NCBI RefSeq assembly: GCF_902497875.1
Contig: NZ_CABVHY010000024.1
Location: forward strand, 1-64,000
Source: Pseudomonas fluorescens
GTDB lineage: Bacteria > Pseudomonadota > Gammaproteobacteria > Pseudomonadales > Pseudomonadaceae
Direction: 5' to 3'
Length of the DNA stretch: 64,000 bases
Part shown: piece after piece, positions 25,656-34,756 of the stretch
How positions within the stretch are numbered: the stretch's first letter is position 1
How the letters are laid out: every line of letters begins with the position of its first letter
Notes under the pieces: generated by a model
Told to the model about the DNA's origin: nothing
Databases searched by the model: none
What the model saw: the letters and a program-made list of their open reading frames with translations, nothing else
Position numbers and translations under genes: made by a program

Positions 25656-25901
25656 CTACAATCGGTCCGCTTGCTCGATCATATTTTTCGCCAGCTTGAG
25701 GCCCTGGTTTTTGGCATCGTCGAAGCTCTTGTAATTGGCCACTTCATGCAGGTTCTGAACATAGTCTGCGGAGTGCTTCACATTGATACGAAGCCCTTTC
25801 GGGGTCGGATCAGCCGGGTCGCCCCATTCGAAATCAATAGTCGCCTCTCTGCCGTCCGGGTGGACGTAATTAACCGGTTGCGGTCTGTCTACGGATGCCA
25901 T
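25656..25901 (-). CDS. Small protein, paralogue of the gene at 26071
   Basis: An 81-residue protein. The block RPQPVNYVHPDGREATIDFEWGDP matches RPYPVDYIHPNGVQAKIDFLWGDP of the gene 170 bases upstream, so the two are tandem paralogues. The start follows AGGGAGAGCGAA; the in-frame extension of 29 codons was rejected. No export signal. Function unknown. Confidence 0.65.
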   Translation of the reverse strand: MASVDRPQPVNYVHPDGREATIDFEWGDPADPTPKGLRINVKHSADYVQNLHEVANYKSFDDAKNQGLKLAKNMIEQADRL

Positions 25902-26070
25902 TTCGCTCTCCCTGATATATCCAGTGATGTGCCCTGACTTAAGCATTAGTTTAAAACCAGCAGTCACGCCACACCCTGGCGTCAACATCGCTGCGCCATA
26001 GCGTTTCCCGCATCAGCTGGAAATGAGAGCCTCCTCAATCCACTTGTTTTTGTTCTGAATGCCCGGCCCA

Positions 26071-26313
26071 TCAGCGCAGCCGGCCAAGGCAAATGCTCGC
26101 CAGGGCAATACCGAACCGCAGTGCGTCGCCATAACTGTTCCACTCGCCCAACTCCTCGCCGAGCTTGACCCGTCCATCGCCTTCCTTGAGCCAGATGACA
26201 ATTCCGACAGGTGACCGGTTTTCGGGATCCCCCCATAAGAAATCAATCTTTGCCTGCACTCCGTTTGGATGGATGTAATCCACGGGATAAGGTCTTTCCA
26301 CAGCCAAATGCAT
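26071..26313 (-). CDS. Small protein, paralogue of the gene at 25656
   Basis: An 80-residue protein, MHLAVERPYPVDYIHPNG, sharing the YIHPNGxxAxIDFxWGDP core with its neighbour and diverging after it. AAGGAGATCTCC precedes the ATG. The conserved HP-D/N-G and WGDP positions may be structural or catalytic; no known domain is recognised. Confidence 0.65.
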   Translation of the reverse strand: MHLAVERPYPVDYIHPNGVQAKIDFLWGDPENRSPVGIVIWLKEGDGRVKLGEELGEWNSYGDALRFGIALASICLGRLR

Positions 26314-26602
26314 GGAGATCTCCTTGATCCGGCCCCGCGCCGGGATAATAGAAATAGCCCATGCACTGAGACCCTGCCAGTGGTCGCGAACGGTCATTTG
26401 CCTAACGTAAATCCAAGACCCTGCACAGTTCTGACTGGCTCTGCGATGAAACCCATTGAGCATGGTTTTTTTTGAAACACGCTCGTCATAAAGCTCATCC
26501 AGACTCTGCTGATTGGCGGCATTCGGTTTTCTCTATTAGCCTCTTCACCACCTGGAAACTTGCCGCTGTTTATTGGCCGACACCTGAGTGAGGGTGAAAT
26601 CA

Positions 26603-26788
26603 ATGAGCGCTGTACATATCGCCGAACAGACCTATCGCAACTGGTCCAGTCCGATCCTGCTCGAACTCAAGGCCCGTGAACATCAGCTGACCCCTTCAGC
26701 CCGCCAGGCACTTGAAAATATCCTGGTGGAGAGGAAACTTCTGAACTGGCCCAGCCCCACCGGCAAGCTATCTGATAGATCGGTGTAG
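26603..26788 (+). CDS. Small hypothetical protein
   Basis: A 61-residue helical protein, MSAVHIAEQTYRNWSSPI, with LTPSARQALENILVERKLLNW. GAGGGTGAAATCA precedes the ATG. A GTG five codons upstream is possible. Function unknown. Confidence 0.55.
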   Translation: MSAVHIAEQTYRNWSSPILLELKAREHQLTPSARQALENILVERKLLNWPSPTGKLSDRSV

Positions 26789-26862
26789 CGCCGGATCGCC
26801 GATAAGGGCTGGCCTTGATAGGGCCTCGATGTACTCAGGTCGCATTCATTGCAGCACGCAAG

Positions 26863-27048
26863 CTACGAGCGCTCATTCAAATATTCCACCCAGCGCTCAT
26901 AAGCCTCATGTTGCCGCTTGCTGGTTTCGTCCCACTCCGGCCCACTCATTTGATGCGCCGATATCAGCTGCATCATCTCTGACGTCGCCGCATCCAGCTC
27001 GACTAGCAGCCTGTGCGCCTTGATCCTGAACTCGTCTTCGGTAGTCAT
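26863..27048 (-). CDS. Small hypothetical protein
   Basis: A 61-residue, strongly helical protein, MTTEDEFRIKAHRLLVELDA, ending AYERWVEYLNERS. AAGGTGAACGGCA precedes the ATG. No known domain. Confidence 0.6.
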   Translation of the reverse strand: MTTEDEFRIKAHRLLVELDAATSEMMQLISAHQMSGPEWDETSKRQHEAYERWVEYLNERS

Positions 27049-27126
27049 TGCCGTTCACCTTGCCAAGTTGATCGAAAACCAGCTTTTTCCAATGTATTGA
27101 GCACACCCATGCCTGACTGGAATGAA

Positions 27127-27157
27127 AAAGCCCTGCATGGATATACCTGCAGGGCTT
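27127..27157 (-). terminator. Rho-independent terminator
   Basis: AGCCCTGCA/TGCAGGGCT stem with an ATAT-rich loop and T-run in the minus direction, just past the small gene at 27172. Confidence 0.75.
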
Positions 27158-27171
27158 CTCGGCCAGGCTGA

Positions 27172-27387
27172 CTAATCATTTCGCAGATTGGCGAGTGGAT
27201 CATAGGGTTTAGGCACGGGTCTCTGCCCATCGGCACCGTGATCCTTGCCGGGGATTTTCGCCGGCCCTATGGGATCGACTTGCGGATCTGCGAGGTCCGG
27301 CGAGTCAGGATCGAAACCCAGCTCCTCTGCGGCGGACGGTGGTTCAGAGGGTCGTGGGTCTTTTGGGAGATCCGGAGTTTTAACCAT
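27172..27387 (-). CDS. Small acidic, proline-rich protein
   Basis: A 71-residue protein, MVKTPDLPKDPRPSEPPSAA, with repeated DP pairs and the C-terminus PKPYDPLANLRND. It is probably disordered and similar in style to the protein at 24396. A terminator follows. Function unknown. Confidence 0.55.
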   Translation of the reverse strand: MVKTPDLPKDPRPSEPPSAAEELGFDPDSPDLADPQVDPIGPAKIPGKDHGADGQRPVPKPYDPLANLRND

Positions 27388-27743
27388 ATGCACCTCTTGC
27401 CTGCGACCCAAGTGTTTGGGTTTGTATGTAAGATCCTGGGCGGGCTCAAGAGTGCAAAACGGCTGACGAATGGACGTAGGCGCTGCAATCCTGCAGGCAT
27501 CGACACGTCATGACTGCACACCAGGAACATAATGTTAAGCAGGAAATTCGCCCTGCAAGTTATTGATATACCTAGTACCTGGAGCACTTGCCACGGCATC
27601 CTGCCGACCGAACACGATTCCATCCAGCGCAGGGGACAATCCCTACTAATATAAATCTGGCACTCTCAAGAAAGTGTAGCTCTCTGCTGTCAACAGGACT
27701 GCCATGGACGACAGCCAGAAACCTCATGAACAGGGGAAATGGA
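27388..27743. other. Intergenic stretch, no gene seen
   Basis: About 350 bases between divergent small genes. No repeat, RNA or convincing frame seen; it should contain both promoters. Confidence 0.4.
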
Positions 27744-28043
27744 ATGTCCAGACAAGCACCACGAAAAACCAGGCTTCTGGTTTTTCTCTCCGTTTTGGCT
27801 GTCAGTCTTTCGTTTATTGCTGGCTGCGCGAATAAACATGGCGAGGGGCGCTCTTCAACTCCCACCGGGGGCTCCAGGTGCTTCGCCAAGGCAATGCCCA
27901 CTCTCGGAGAGGGAAGCCTGGCATGGGGTCCCAATCTGCAAAGGGTCCGCAGCTCTTCAATCAATAATTGCCGACGTTATGCAGGCCGATCCGGTGGCAC
28001 GCCCAATACCTGCAAGGTAGTGCTGGCGCAGTGCAAGAATTGA
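27744..28043 (+). CDS. Small lipoprotein-like protein
   Basis: A 99-residue protein with MSRQAPRKTRLLVFLSVLAVSLSFIAGC, a basic n-region, hydrophobic core and lipobox FIAGC. The mature part has three cysteines (SRCFA, NNCRR, NTCKV, AQCKN region) and is basic. The start follows AGGGGAAATGGA. Function unknown. Confidence 0.55.
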   Translation: MSRQAPRKTRLLVFLSVLAVSLSFIAGCANKHGEGRSSTPTGGSRCFAKAMPTLGEGSLAWGPNLQRVRSSSINNCRRYAGRSGGTPNTCKVVLAQCKN

Positions 28044-28125
28044 TCTGGCGTTGTGGGTTTCGCTACTGGGCACAGGCTTGATCAGTCACGAAAAAGTATC
28101 GCCAACAAAGTGAATTGCCGACCAA

Positions 28126-28196
28126 CTCTATTTTTTCGGACCGGAAACGAATAAGGGTTTGCGTTAGCTTTTGCCCGCAAACCCTTGATTTTAGAG
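28126..28196. repeat. 71-bp direct repeat, copy A (contains hairpin terminator)
   Basis: 65 of 71 positions match 39017-39087 without gaps. The core AAGGGTTTGCG...CGCAAACCCTT is a strong hairpin followed by GATTTT. Copy B sits directly against the tRNA-Leu 3' fragment; copy A does not. The two copies bracket about 10.9 kb. Confidence 0.85.
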
Positions 28197-28286
28197 GATT
28201 ACAGAAGCCAAGAGGCGTTCCCTGGATTACTCCGCCGCGAAGTTGCAGCAGGCTCCAAGCTGCGCTACCGATACCAAGGTACTGAT

Positions 28287-28784
28287 CTAAAGGTGGCTTG
28301 TTACACTGGTTTTGACAATCGCCAGTTCAGGGTGAGCAACAAGTTTATCAATATGCAATTGGTCGTTGTTCAGCCAAGTCTCCGTCACAACACGGTAGTG
28401 TTCCATATCCTTGCAACGCATACGCAGACTGTAGTCGAACGGCCCCGTGATCAATTGGCAATCGAGCACTTGTGCACTCGTTTTTACGGTTTTTTCGAAG
28501 GCTTTCTGGGCGCTGCGTCCGCTTTGATTGGACAATGCCACCAGCACCAGCAGCGATAACCCTGGCGAGACCGCCTGCATATTGATGATCGCGCTGTAGC
28601 CCTGAATAAACCCTTGCCGCTCAAGCTTGCGTACTCTCTCCAGGCAAGGTCGGGGCGTCAGATGCACTAAGGTCGATAGCTTTTCATTGGTGATCCGACC
28701 GTCATGGCGTAACACCTCTAAAATGGCTTGGTCGATACGATCCAGCGCATAGGGGACAAGCGGATTTCTTTCTTTGGTGTTCAT
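28287..28784 (-). CDS. Lrp/AsnC family transcriptional regulator
   Basis: A 165-residue protein with an N-terminal winged helix (LDRIDQAILEVLRHDGRITNEKLSTLVHLTPRPCLERVRKLE) and a C-terminal RAM ligand domain. Such proteins sense amino acids. It is the last gene on the strand of the transporter operon and starts 21 bases after the ATPase gene, so it is probably co-transcribed and regulates it. In ectoine catabolic clusters the equivalent is AsnR/DoeX. Confidence 0.88.
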   Translation of the reverse strand: MNTKERNPLVPYALDRIDQAILEVLRHDGRITNEKLSTLVHLTPRPCLERVRKLERQGFIQGYSAIINMQAVSPGLSLLVLVALSNQSGRSAQKAFEKTVKTSAQVLDCQLITGPFDYSLRMRCKDMEHYRVVTETWLNNDQLHIDKLVAHPELAIVKTSVTSHL

Positions 28785-28805
28785 CTTTGATTCTTGTTCA
28801 CTTGC

Positions 28806-29570
28806 TTACTTCAGAGCACCGCAGAGAAATTGGCGCAGGCGTTCACTTTTGGTCTGGCCGAAAACTTGCTGGGGAGTACCTTGCTCCTCTATAAGGCCGT
28901 TGTGCAGGAAGACCACCTGAGTCGATACCTCACGGGCAAAGGCCATCTCATGGGTCACTACAATCATGGTGCGGCCTTCGGCGGCCAGGCCCTGCATAAC
29001 CTTGAGCACCTCGCCGACCAGTTCCGGGTCTAGGGCTGAAGTCGGCTCGTCGAACAGCAAAATGTCCGGCTCCATGGCCAGCGCGCGAGCAATTGCCACC
29101 CGCTGCTGCTGGCCGCCGGACAAGTGCGCCGGATAGACATTGGCGAACTCACCAAGCCCCACCTGCTGCAGATACTTCTGACCACGGTTCAATGCTGCGG
29201 CGCGACTCAGGCCAAGCACATGGATGGGCGCCTCGATAACGTTCTCAAGTACGGTCAGGTGCGACCACAGATTGAAGTGCTGAAACACCATGGCCAGCTT
29301 GGTGCGCATGCGTTGCAGTTGCGGGTGATCGAGCACCTGCAACTCACCGCGGCGATCAGTGCCCAGGCGAATGTCTTCGCTGCCTAGGCGAATCGCCCCG
29401 GCATTGGGTTTTTCCAGGAAGTTGATGCAACGCAGGAAGGTGCTTTTACCCGAACCCGAGGAGCCGATGATGCTGATCACATCGCCCTTTTGCGCAGTCA
29501 GCGAAACACCCTTGAGGACTTCCTTGTTACCGTATCGCTTGTGAATGTTTTCTACGACGAGGGTTGTCAT
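28806..29570 (-). CDS. Polar amino acid ABC transporter, ATPase
   Basis: A 254-residue ATPase of the HisP/ArtP/EhuA class. Walker A GSSGSGKST, signature LSGGQQQRVAIARAL, Walker B ILLFDEPTSALDPE and the H-loop VVTHEM are all present. It lies in an operon with two permeases, a deacylase and a binding protein. Substrate by family: basic or other polar amino acids, opines or ectoines. Confidence 0.92.
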   Translation of the reverse strand: MTTLVVENIHKRYGNKEVLKGVSLTAQKGDVISIIGSSGSGKSTFLRCINFLEKPNAGAIRLGSEDIRLGTDRRGELQVLDHPQLQRMRTKLAMVFQHFNLWSHLTVLENVIEAPIHVLGLSRAAALNRGQKYLQQVGLGEFANVYPAHLSGGQQQRVAIARALAMEPDILLFDEPTSALDPELVGEVLKVMQGLAAEGRTMIVVTHEMAFAREVSTQVVFLHNGLIEEQGTPQQVFGQTKSERLRQFLCGALK

Positions 29571-29600
29571 TGTTATTCCTCTTGAACGGTATAGGACGAC

Positions 29601-30305
29601 TCAATTGGCCGTGCGTGGCGCCAAATAAGCCAGGTATCGCACTTCCAGTAACCTGAAGAGGCCTACCAGAGCGAAGGTCATGACCATGTAAACCAGGCCG
29701 ATAAAGAGAAACGCCTCGAACGGTGCGTAGTAGTCCGAGTAGACACTGCGGCCTGCCCCTGTGAGGTCCATGAGGGTTACCGCACTGGCGATGGATGACC
29801 CCTGCAGCATCAAAATCACTTCATTGCTGTAGGACGGGATGGCGCGCCGCAAGGCCGACGGCAGGATTATCCGACACAGCAGTGTCATAGGGCTCATCCC
29901 GTAGGCACGCGCGGCCTCGATCTCACCCTGTGGAATGTTGCGCATGGAACCGGCAAAAATTTCAGTGGTGTAAGCGCAGGTATTCAGCGCAAAGGCAATC
30001 AAGGCACACCAGTAAGGCTCGCGCAGGTAAGGCCAGAACAGGCTGTTCCGTACCCATTCGAACTGTGACAAACCGTAATACAGCACCAGCAATTGCAGCA
30101 GCATTGGCGTACCGCGGAAAAAGTAGGTGTAGGCCCAGACTGACTGACTCAACCAGCGATTGCGCGACACTCGCAGGCGCGCCAATGGCATGGCCAACAG
30201 AAGGCCAATCAGTAAGGAGCAGCCGGTGAGTTTGAGGGTCATGAGCAAACCGGCAAAAAACAGTGGCAAGTTGTCGAGGATGATCTGCGGTTGCAGGTCG
30301 ATCAT
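29601..30305 (-). CDS. Polar amino acid ABC transporter, permease (HisM type)
   Basis: A 234-residue inner-membrane permease of the HEQRo/HisMQ family. The EAA motif reads GEIEAARAYGMSPMTLLCRIILPSALRRAIP. The start ATG has GGAGATTTGATC before it and lies two bases after the stop of the other permease, so translation is coupled. Confidence 0.9.
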   Translation of the reverse strand: MIDLQPQIILDNLPLFFAGLLMTLKLTGCSLLIGLLLAMPLARLRVSRNRWLSQSVWAYTYFFRGTPMLLQLLVLYYGLSQFEWVRNSLFWPYLREPYWCALIAFALNTCAYTTEIFAGSMRNIPQGEIEAARAYGMSPMTLLCRIILPSALRRAIPSYSNEVILMLQGSSIASAVTLMDLTGAGRSVYSDYYAPFEAFLFIGLVYMVMTFALVGLFRLLEVRYLAYLAPRTAN

Positions 30306-30307
30306 GA

Positions 30308-30994
30308 TCAAATCTCCGCGTGCCGAACGCCAAGGGAATAACGTTTACTCAAGGTGCCGAGAGCATATTGAGAGCAGGCCGTCAGGGTCAGGTAGAGCAG
30401 GCACACCAGCATGTAGAAAAGGAACGGTTGACGAGTGGCCCGACCCGCCTGATCTGCCATCCAGGTCATGTCCTGCAGGCCGATCATGGTCACGATTGCA
30501 GTGCTCTTGAGCAGCACCAGCCAGTTATTGCTCAGACCGGGCAAGGCAAAGCGCATCATTTGGGGGAACAGCACACGGCGAAACACCTGGGCGCGGCTCA
30601 TGCCATAGGCAACCCCTGCTTCCAGCTGGCCTGCCGGCACAGCAAGAAAGGCACCGCGAAAGGTTTCGGAAAAGTACGCGCCGTAAATCAGCGCCAAGGT
30701 AATGACTCCGGCAACATAGGGATCGATATCCCATTGCGCCAAACCGTAAGTCTCGGTGAAGACGTTGCAGAAAATCTGCATGCCGTAGAACAGCAGTAGC
30801 ATAGCCACCAGGTCTGGCACGCCCCGCATGATGGTTGTGTACAGATGCGCCGGCCAGCGCAGCCAGGCGAATGGCGAGAGCTTGAGACAGGCACCCGTCA
30901 ACCCCAGCAAAATGGCTAGCAGCAACGCCAACAGCGCCACCTCAAGGGTTGTAAGCACGCCAGCGAGAATCGCCGGGAGGTATCCGTTAAACAT
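30308..30994 (-). CDS. Polar amino acid ABC transporter, permease (HisQ type)
   Basis: A 228-residue permease. The EAA motif reads GQLEAGVAYGMSRAQVFRRVLFPQMMRFALP. It pairs with the HisM-type permease. The start lies within the end of a small upstream frame (30987-31091), with the ribosome binding site GGAGGAAAC inside it. Confidence 0.9.
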   Translation of the reverse strand: MFNGYLPAILAGVLTTLEVALLALLLAILLGLTGACLKLSPFAWLRWPAHLYTTIMRGVPDLVAMLLLFYGMQIFCNVFTETYGLAQWDIDPYVAGVITLALIYGAYFSETFRGAFLAVPAGQLEAGVAYGMSRAQVFRRVLFPQMMRFALPGLSNNWLVLLKSTAIVTMIGLQDMTWMADQAGRATRQPFLFYMLVCLLYLTLTACSQYALGTLSKRYSLGVRHAEI

Positions 30995-31091
30995 GTTTCC
31001 TCCGGGGCGTGCTGACGCGTAAGTCTTCGCCAGTGCGGGTGTCCGCCAGCATGTGCTTGCCGATCAGTACCAACGGGAAACGTAATTTCAT
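30987..31091 (-). CDS. Possible 34-residue leader or remnant gene
   Basis: A short frame, MKLRFPLVLIGKHMLADTRT, ends eight bases into the HisQ-type permease gene. It may be a coupling leader or the start of a lost gene between the deacylase and permease. Only the position argues for it. Confidence 0.3.
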   Translation of the reverse strand: MKLRFPLVLIGKHMLADTRTGEDLRVSTPRRKHV

Positions 31092-31145
31092 GGTCATCTT
31101 ATTGTTATTCCTGTTACCTGCCCTGCTTGACTGAGGGATTAATCC

Positions 31146-32261
31146 TTAGGCACCGAGCAAACATCCATTACGCACCGGCACTTGCCCTGCGACGAAGGTC
31201 AGCTCGGTATTGGCTTCGGTGAAACGCTCTAGAACCCGCGCGTAGAACACGCCGGAGATATTGCTGGTGAGGGTGCTGACCCGATCAGTCAGCGGATCGA
31301 TAACCTCGGCCAAAACGGTGCCCGGCTCGACCCAGCTGCCGATCGGCGCACGGTAAGCCACCAGCCCGGAGTGCGGCGCATTTAGCACCTCGACCCCGGC
31401 CAGCGGCGTCGGCTCGTGCATTGGCGGCGGCACCACCGGCTGCGCATCGGCGATCAGACCCAGGTGACCGAGGTAGGCGAGCAGCGCCTCGGCATCGGCC
31501 TGAGCCAGTTCATGGCTGACATCACTGGTGCCGCGCAGCTCGACCGTGGCAGCGAAGGTGGCCATGGGAATCGGCTGCTGCGCAAACGCCTGACGCAGGT
31601 CATACCAGGCAGCGGTGAAGGTTTCGTCGAAGGAACTGCCGCCCTGCTTCAGGGCATGCAGAGTCGCATGCGCGCCGGTCAGTCCCGCCAGCACGCGGGC
31701 ATCGGCCTGCTGCTCGCTGTGCACATAGAGATGCATCATGGCCTCGCTGTCGCAGTGCAAATCGAGCACGCAGTCGGCATCGCAGGCCAGACGCAGCAGG
31801 GTCAGTCGCATCGATTCAAGCTCGGTGAGGGGCTGCAATGCTTGCAGGCTGCTGCGTATGCACTGGCGAATCAGTGCCACGTTGGCGTCGACATCCTTTC
31901 CTAACTCGTCGGCCACCTGCTCACGCACCAGTTCGGCCAGGTCAAGGTAGTGACGATTGAAGTTTTCCCGGCTGGACAGCTCGAAACGCCCCAACTGGCG
32001 GCCGAATACGTAGTTGCTCAGACCAATCGGGTTGGCGATCGGTACCAGCACCACTTCACCGGTTAGCCGGCCAGCGGCCTCGAGTTCCAGCAGGCGCAGT
32101 TTCAAGTGATGCAGCACCAGCATGCCGGGGTGTTCGTCGGCATGCAGGCCAGCCTGCAGGTAAGCCTTGCGCCCCTGCCCTTGCGGGCCGAAGTGCAGGC
32201 TGATGATTTCGCGCGGGCTACCCACGGTTTGCACTACAAGCGCATGTTGCTGCTGTTGCAT
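31146..32261 (-). CDS. Succinylglutamate desuccinylase/aspartoacylase family (DoeB/AstE-like) deacylase
   Basis: A 371-residue zinc hydrolase of the M14 carboxypeptidase-like AstE/AspA group. The zinc motif is HADEHPG with the third ligand in DLHCDSEA. The C-terminal 100 residues form a biotinyl/barrel-like extension (NAPHSGLVAYRAPIGSWVEPG) seen in DoeB-type N-acetyl-diaminobutyrate deacetylases. It lies between the binding protein and permeases, so the transported compound is probably an N-acylated amino acid or similar. The start is the ATG at 32261 rather than a TTG four codons upstream. Confidence 0.85.
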   Translation of the reverse strand: MQQQQHALVVQTVGSPREIISLHFGPQGQGRKAYLQAGLHADEHPGMLVLHHLKLRLLELEAAGRLTGEVVLVPIANPIGLSNYVFGRQLGRFELSSRENFNRHYLDLAELVREQVADELGKDVDANVALIRQCIRSSLQALQPLTELESMRLTLLRLACDADCVLDLHCDSEAMMHLYVHSEQQADARVLAGLTGAHATLHALKQGGSSFDETFTAAWYDLRQAFAQQPIPMATFAATVELRGTSDVSHELAQADAEALLAYLGHLGLIADAQPVVPPPMHEPTPLAGVEVLNAPHSGLVAYRAPIGSWVEPGTVLAEVIDPLTDRVSTLTSNISGVFYARVLERFTEANTELTFVAGQVPVRNGCLLGA

Positions 32262-32318
32262 GGGGATATCCAAATTGAAAATCCGCCTGGCGTGACAAAG
32301 CCGACGCCAGGTGAGGCA

Positions 32319-33089
32319 TCACTCGTACTGGTTGTACGGGAAGTATTTGTCGTTTATCTGCTTGTAGGTGCCATTGGCGAGAATGGTCTTGAGCGCCTGA
32401 TTGAATTGCCCAAGCAGGGCCTGATCCCCCTTGCGCATGGCAATCCCGGAGCCTGTGCCAAAGTACTTGGGATCATTGAACTTCTCGCCGAAGGCATGGT
32501 AGGCGCCCAGGTTCGGGTCTTTCTGGGTGTCGTAGATAATCCCGACTTCCAGCACCACGACATCCACCCGCCCGGCGTTCAGATCCATCAGCGCGGTCTG
32601 CGTATCCGGGTAGCGCTGTACCCGGATGCCGGCCTTCTCGTAGTAATCCTTGGCGAAGCTCTCCTGAATCGAGCCTTTTTGCACGGCGATGATCTTGCCC
32701 TGTAGGGCCGCGGGGCTGCTGTCGGTCAGACTCTTGTTGCCGAACAGCATGGAGTAGCCGCCCTCATACTTGTCCGAGAATGCGACTTTTTTCTCGCGCT
32801 CCGGGGTAATCGCCATGGAGGAGACAATGGTGTCGTACTTCTTCGCCATCAACCCGGGAATGATGCCGTCCCAGTCTTGCTTGATCAGCTTGCACTGGAC
32901 TTTCATCTGCGCGCACAGGGCGTTGGAGATGTCGACATCGAAGCCACCGAGGCTGCCGTCCGGATTGACGAAATTGTACGGAGGATAGGCCCCTTCAATG
33001 GCAATCCGGACGATTGGGGTTTGTGCCTGGGCAAAACTGCAACTGGCGAAGATGAAAGAGCCGATGAGTATTCTTTTTATTGTGCGCAT
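32319..33089 (-). CDS. Polar amino acid ABC transporter, periplasmic binding protein
   Basis: A 256-residue protein with a signal peptide ending around FAQAQ. The mature part is a SBP_bac_3 domain: AIEGAYPPYNFVNPDGSLGGFDVDISNALCAQM and ITPEREKKVAFSD. These aromatic and Asp positions contact the amino group of the ligand. First gene of the operon; the MocR gene is divergent. Confidence 0.92.
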   Translation of the reverse strand: MRTIKRILIGSFIFASCSFAQAQTPIVRIAIEGAYPPYNFVNPDGSLGGFDVDISNALCAQMKVQCKLIKQDWDGIIPGLMAKKYDTIVSSMAITPEREKKVAFSDKYEGGYSMLFGNKSLTDSSPAALQGKIIAVQKGSIQESFAKDYYEKAGIRVQRYPDTQTALMDLNAGRVDVVVLEVGIIYDTQKDPNLGAYHAFGEKFNDPKYFGTGSGIAMRKGDQALLGQFNQALKTILANGTYKQINDKYFPYNQYE

Positions 33090-33354
33090 CTGGGGTGTTC
33101 CTCTGATGAGTGCTGGTAACACCCCTCCACGTTATCTCTTCTGCGTTCAGGCTCCATACACAGCAGACCCTAAATGGACCGCACCTGTATCGGTTGAAAT
33201 ACCTGTACAGGGGGCGACGAAAAATCGGGGCGCACGACTACCCTGCACAGGCAGGTAGCCCCCCTGGCGACTGCACCGGCAACTTCCTTTCCAGGGCCAG
33301 CGCTCCTAAAATGGCGGCCATTGCCCCTCAGTCAGCGGAAGCCTCCCCCAGCCA

Positions 33355-34740
33355 ATGGAACTTGCTCGTAAAACCTCACTCATCGGTCAACTGGTAGAGC
33401 ACTTTTCCCAGCGCATCGAACACGGCCAACTGGCCCAGGGCACTCGCCTGCCGTCTATCCGTTCCGCGGCCAAGGAGTTCGATGTCAGCACCTTCACCGT
33501 GGTTCAGGCATACGACCGCCTGGTTGCTTTGGGCTATGTCGAGGCGCGCAAAGGCGATGGTTTCTTTGTCGCGCAAACCACCCTTAGCGTCGAGCAGCAG
33601 CGCATCACAGCGCCGCTCAGCGATGTTTACTGGCTGCTGGATGACGCCTTTCACCCAGATGCGGATGCCCTGCAACCAGGCAGCGGCGGTCTGCCGCACA
33701 CATGGCTGGATGAGCCAGGCCTGCACCTGGCGATGCGCGCCCTGGGCCGCTCCAGCGGGCTAATTACCGAGTATGGTGAATCCCGTGGCAACCTTGGTTT
33801 GCGAAGCTGGATCCAGCGCTACCTGAGTGATCGCGGCGTTCCCGCGCACATAGACCATATTGTGCTCACCAACGGTGCCAGCCAGGCGCTCAATCTGGTG
33901 GTCCGCGCCCTGCTGCAACCCGGAGACTGCGTGCTGGTGGATGACCCCGGCTACATCAACCTGCTGGCCAACCTGCGCGATCACAAGGTCAAAGCCATCG
34001 GTGTACCCTGGACACCGCAGGGGCCGGATGTGGAAAAACTCGACGAGCTACTGGCGCTGCATCAACCCAAAGCGTTCTTCACAAATCCCTGGCTGCAGAA
34101 CCCAACCGGGGCCAGTTACAGCCCGGCCGTGGCGCATCGTGTGCTGCAACTGGCCGACACCCATGACTGCTGGATCGTTGAGGACGATGTGTCCGGTCAG
34201 TTGGTCGGCGACAATCAGGCACCGCTGGCGGCCCTGGACAATCTGCAGCGGGTTATCCACATCGGCAGCTTCTCCAAGACTCTGGCCGCCTCGCTACGCG
34301 TCGGCTTCATCACTGCGGAACCGGCGGTGGCCGAAGCCCTGCTGCATTACAAGATGACCACCGGGCTGTACAGTTCGCAACTGAGTGAACAATTAGCCCT
34401 GCAGATGCTCAACGACGGCACCCAGCGCAAACGCTGCCAGAAGTTGAGCGCTCGGCTGCTCAACGCGCAATTGTCCGCGCGACTGCAACTGCAACAACTC
34501 GGCTGGCAATGCTGGGCGCCCGCCGCCCCCACTCCTTACCTGTGGATCGGCAGTAGCAAGGCCGATTTTGATCCAGTGGCTCTGACGCGTGCCGGACTCA
34601 AGCAGAACATCCTGCTGTCACCCGGCTGTATCTTCCGCCCTTCCCTGCAAGCCACGCCTTGGCTGCGTTTCAACGTGGCTTTCGGCGAGAACCCATCTGT
34701 CTGGAGCTTTCTCGCCGAAGCCCATCAGAACCAGGCATGA
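33355..34740 (+). CDS. MocR-type (GntR/aminotransferase) transcriptional regulator
   Basis: A 461-residue protein. N-terminal GntR winged helix (residues 10-75, LPSIRSAAKEFDVSTFTVVQAYDRL) is joined to a PLP-dependent aminotransferase-like domain with GASQALNLVVRALL, NPTGASY and the PLP lysine in IGSFSKTLAASLRVGF. Divergent from the transporter operon, so it likely controls it. EnuR, the ectoine regulator, has this architecture. Confidence 0.9.
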   Translation: MELARKTSLIGQLVEHFSQRIEHGQLAQGTRLPSIRSAAKEFDVSTFTVVQAYDRLVALGYVEARKGDGFFVAQTTLSVEQQRITAPLSDVYWLLDDAFHPDADALQPGSGGLPHTWLDEPGLHLAMRALGRSSGLITEYGESRGNLGLRSWIQRYLSDRGVPAHIDHIVLTNGASQALNLVVRALLQPGDCVLVDDPGYINLLANLRDHKVKAIGVPWTPQGPDVEKLDELLALHQPKAFFTNPWLQNPTGASYSPAVAHRVLQLADTHDCWIVEDDVSGQLVGDNQAPLAALDNLQRVIHIGSFSKTLAASLRVGFITAEPAVAEALLHYKMTTGLYSSQLSEQLALQMLNDGTQRKRCQKLSARLLNAQLSARLQLQQLGWQCWAPAAPTPYLWIGSSKADFDPVALTRAGLKQNILLSPGCIFRPSLQATPWLRFNVAFGENPSVWSFLAEAHQNQA

Positions 34741-34756
34741 TCCAAGGTCAGAGTGT

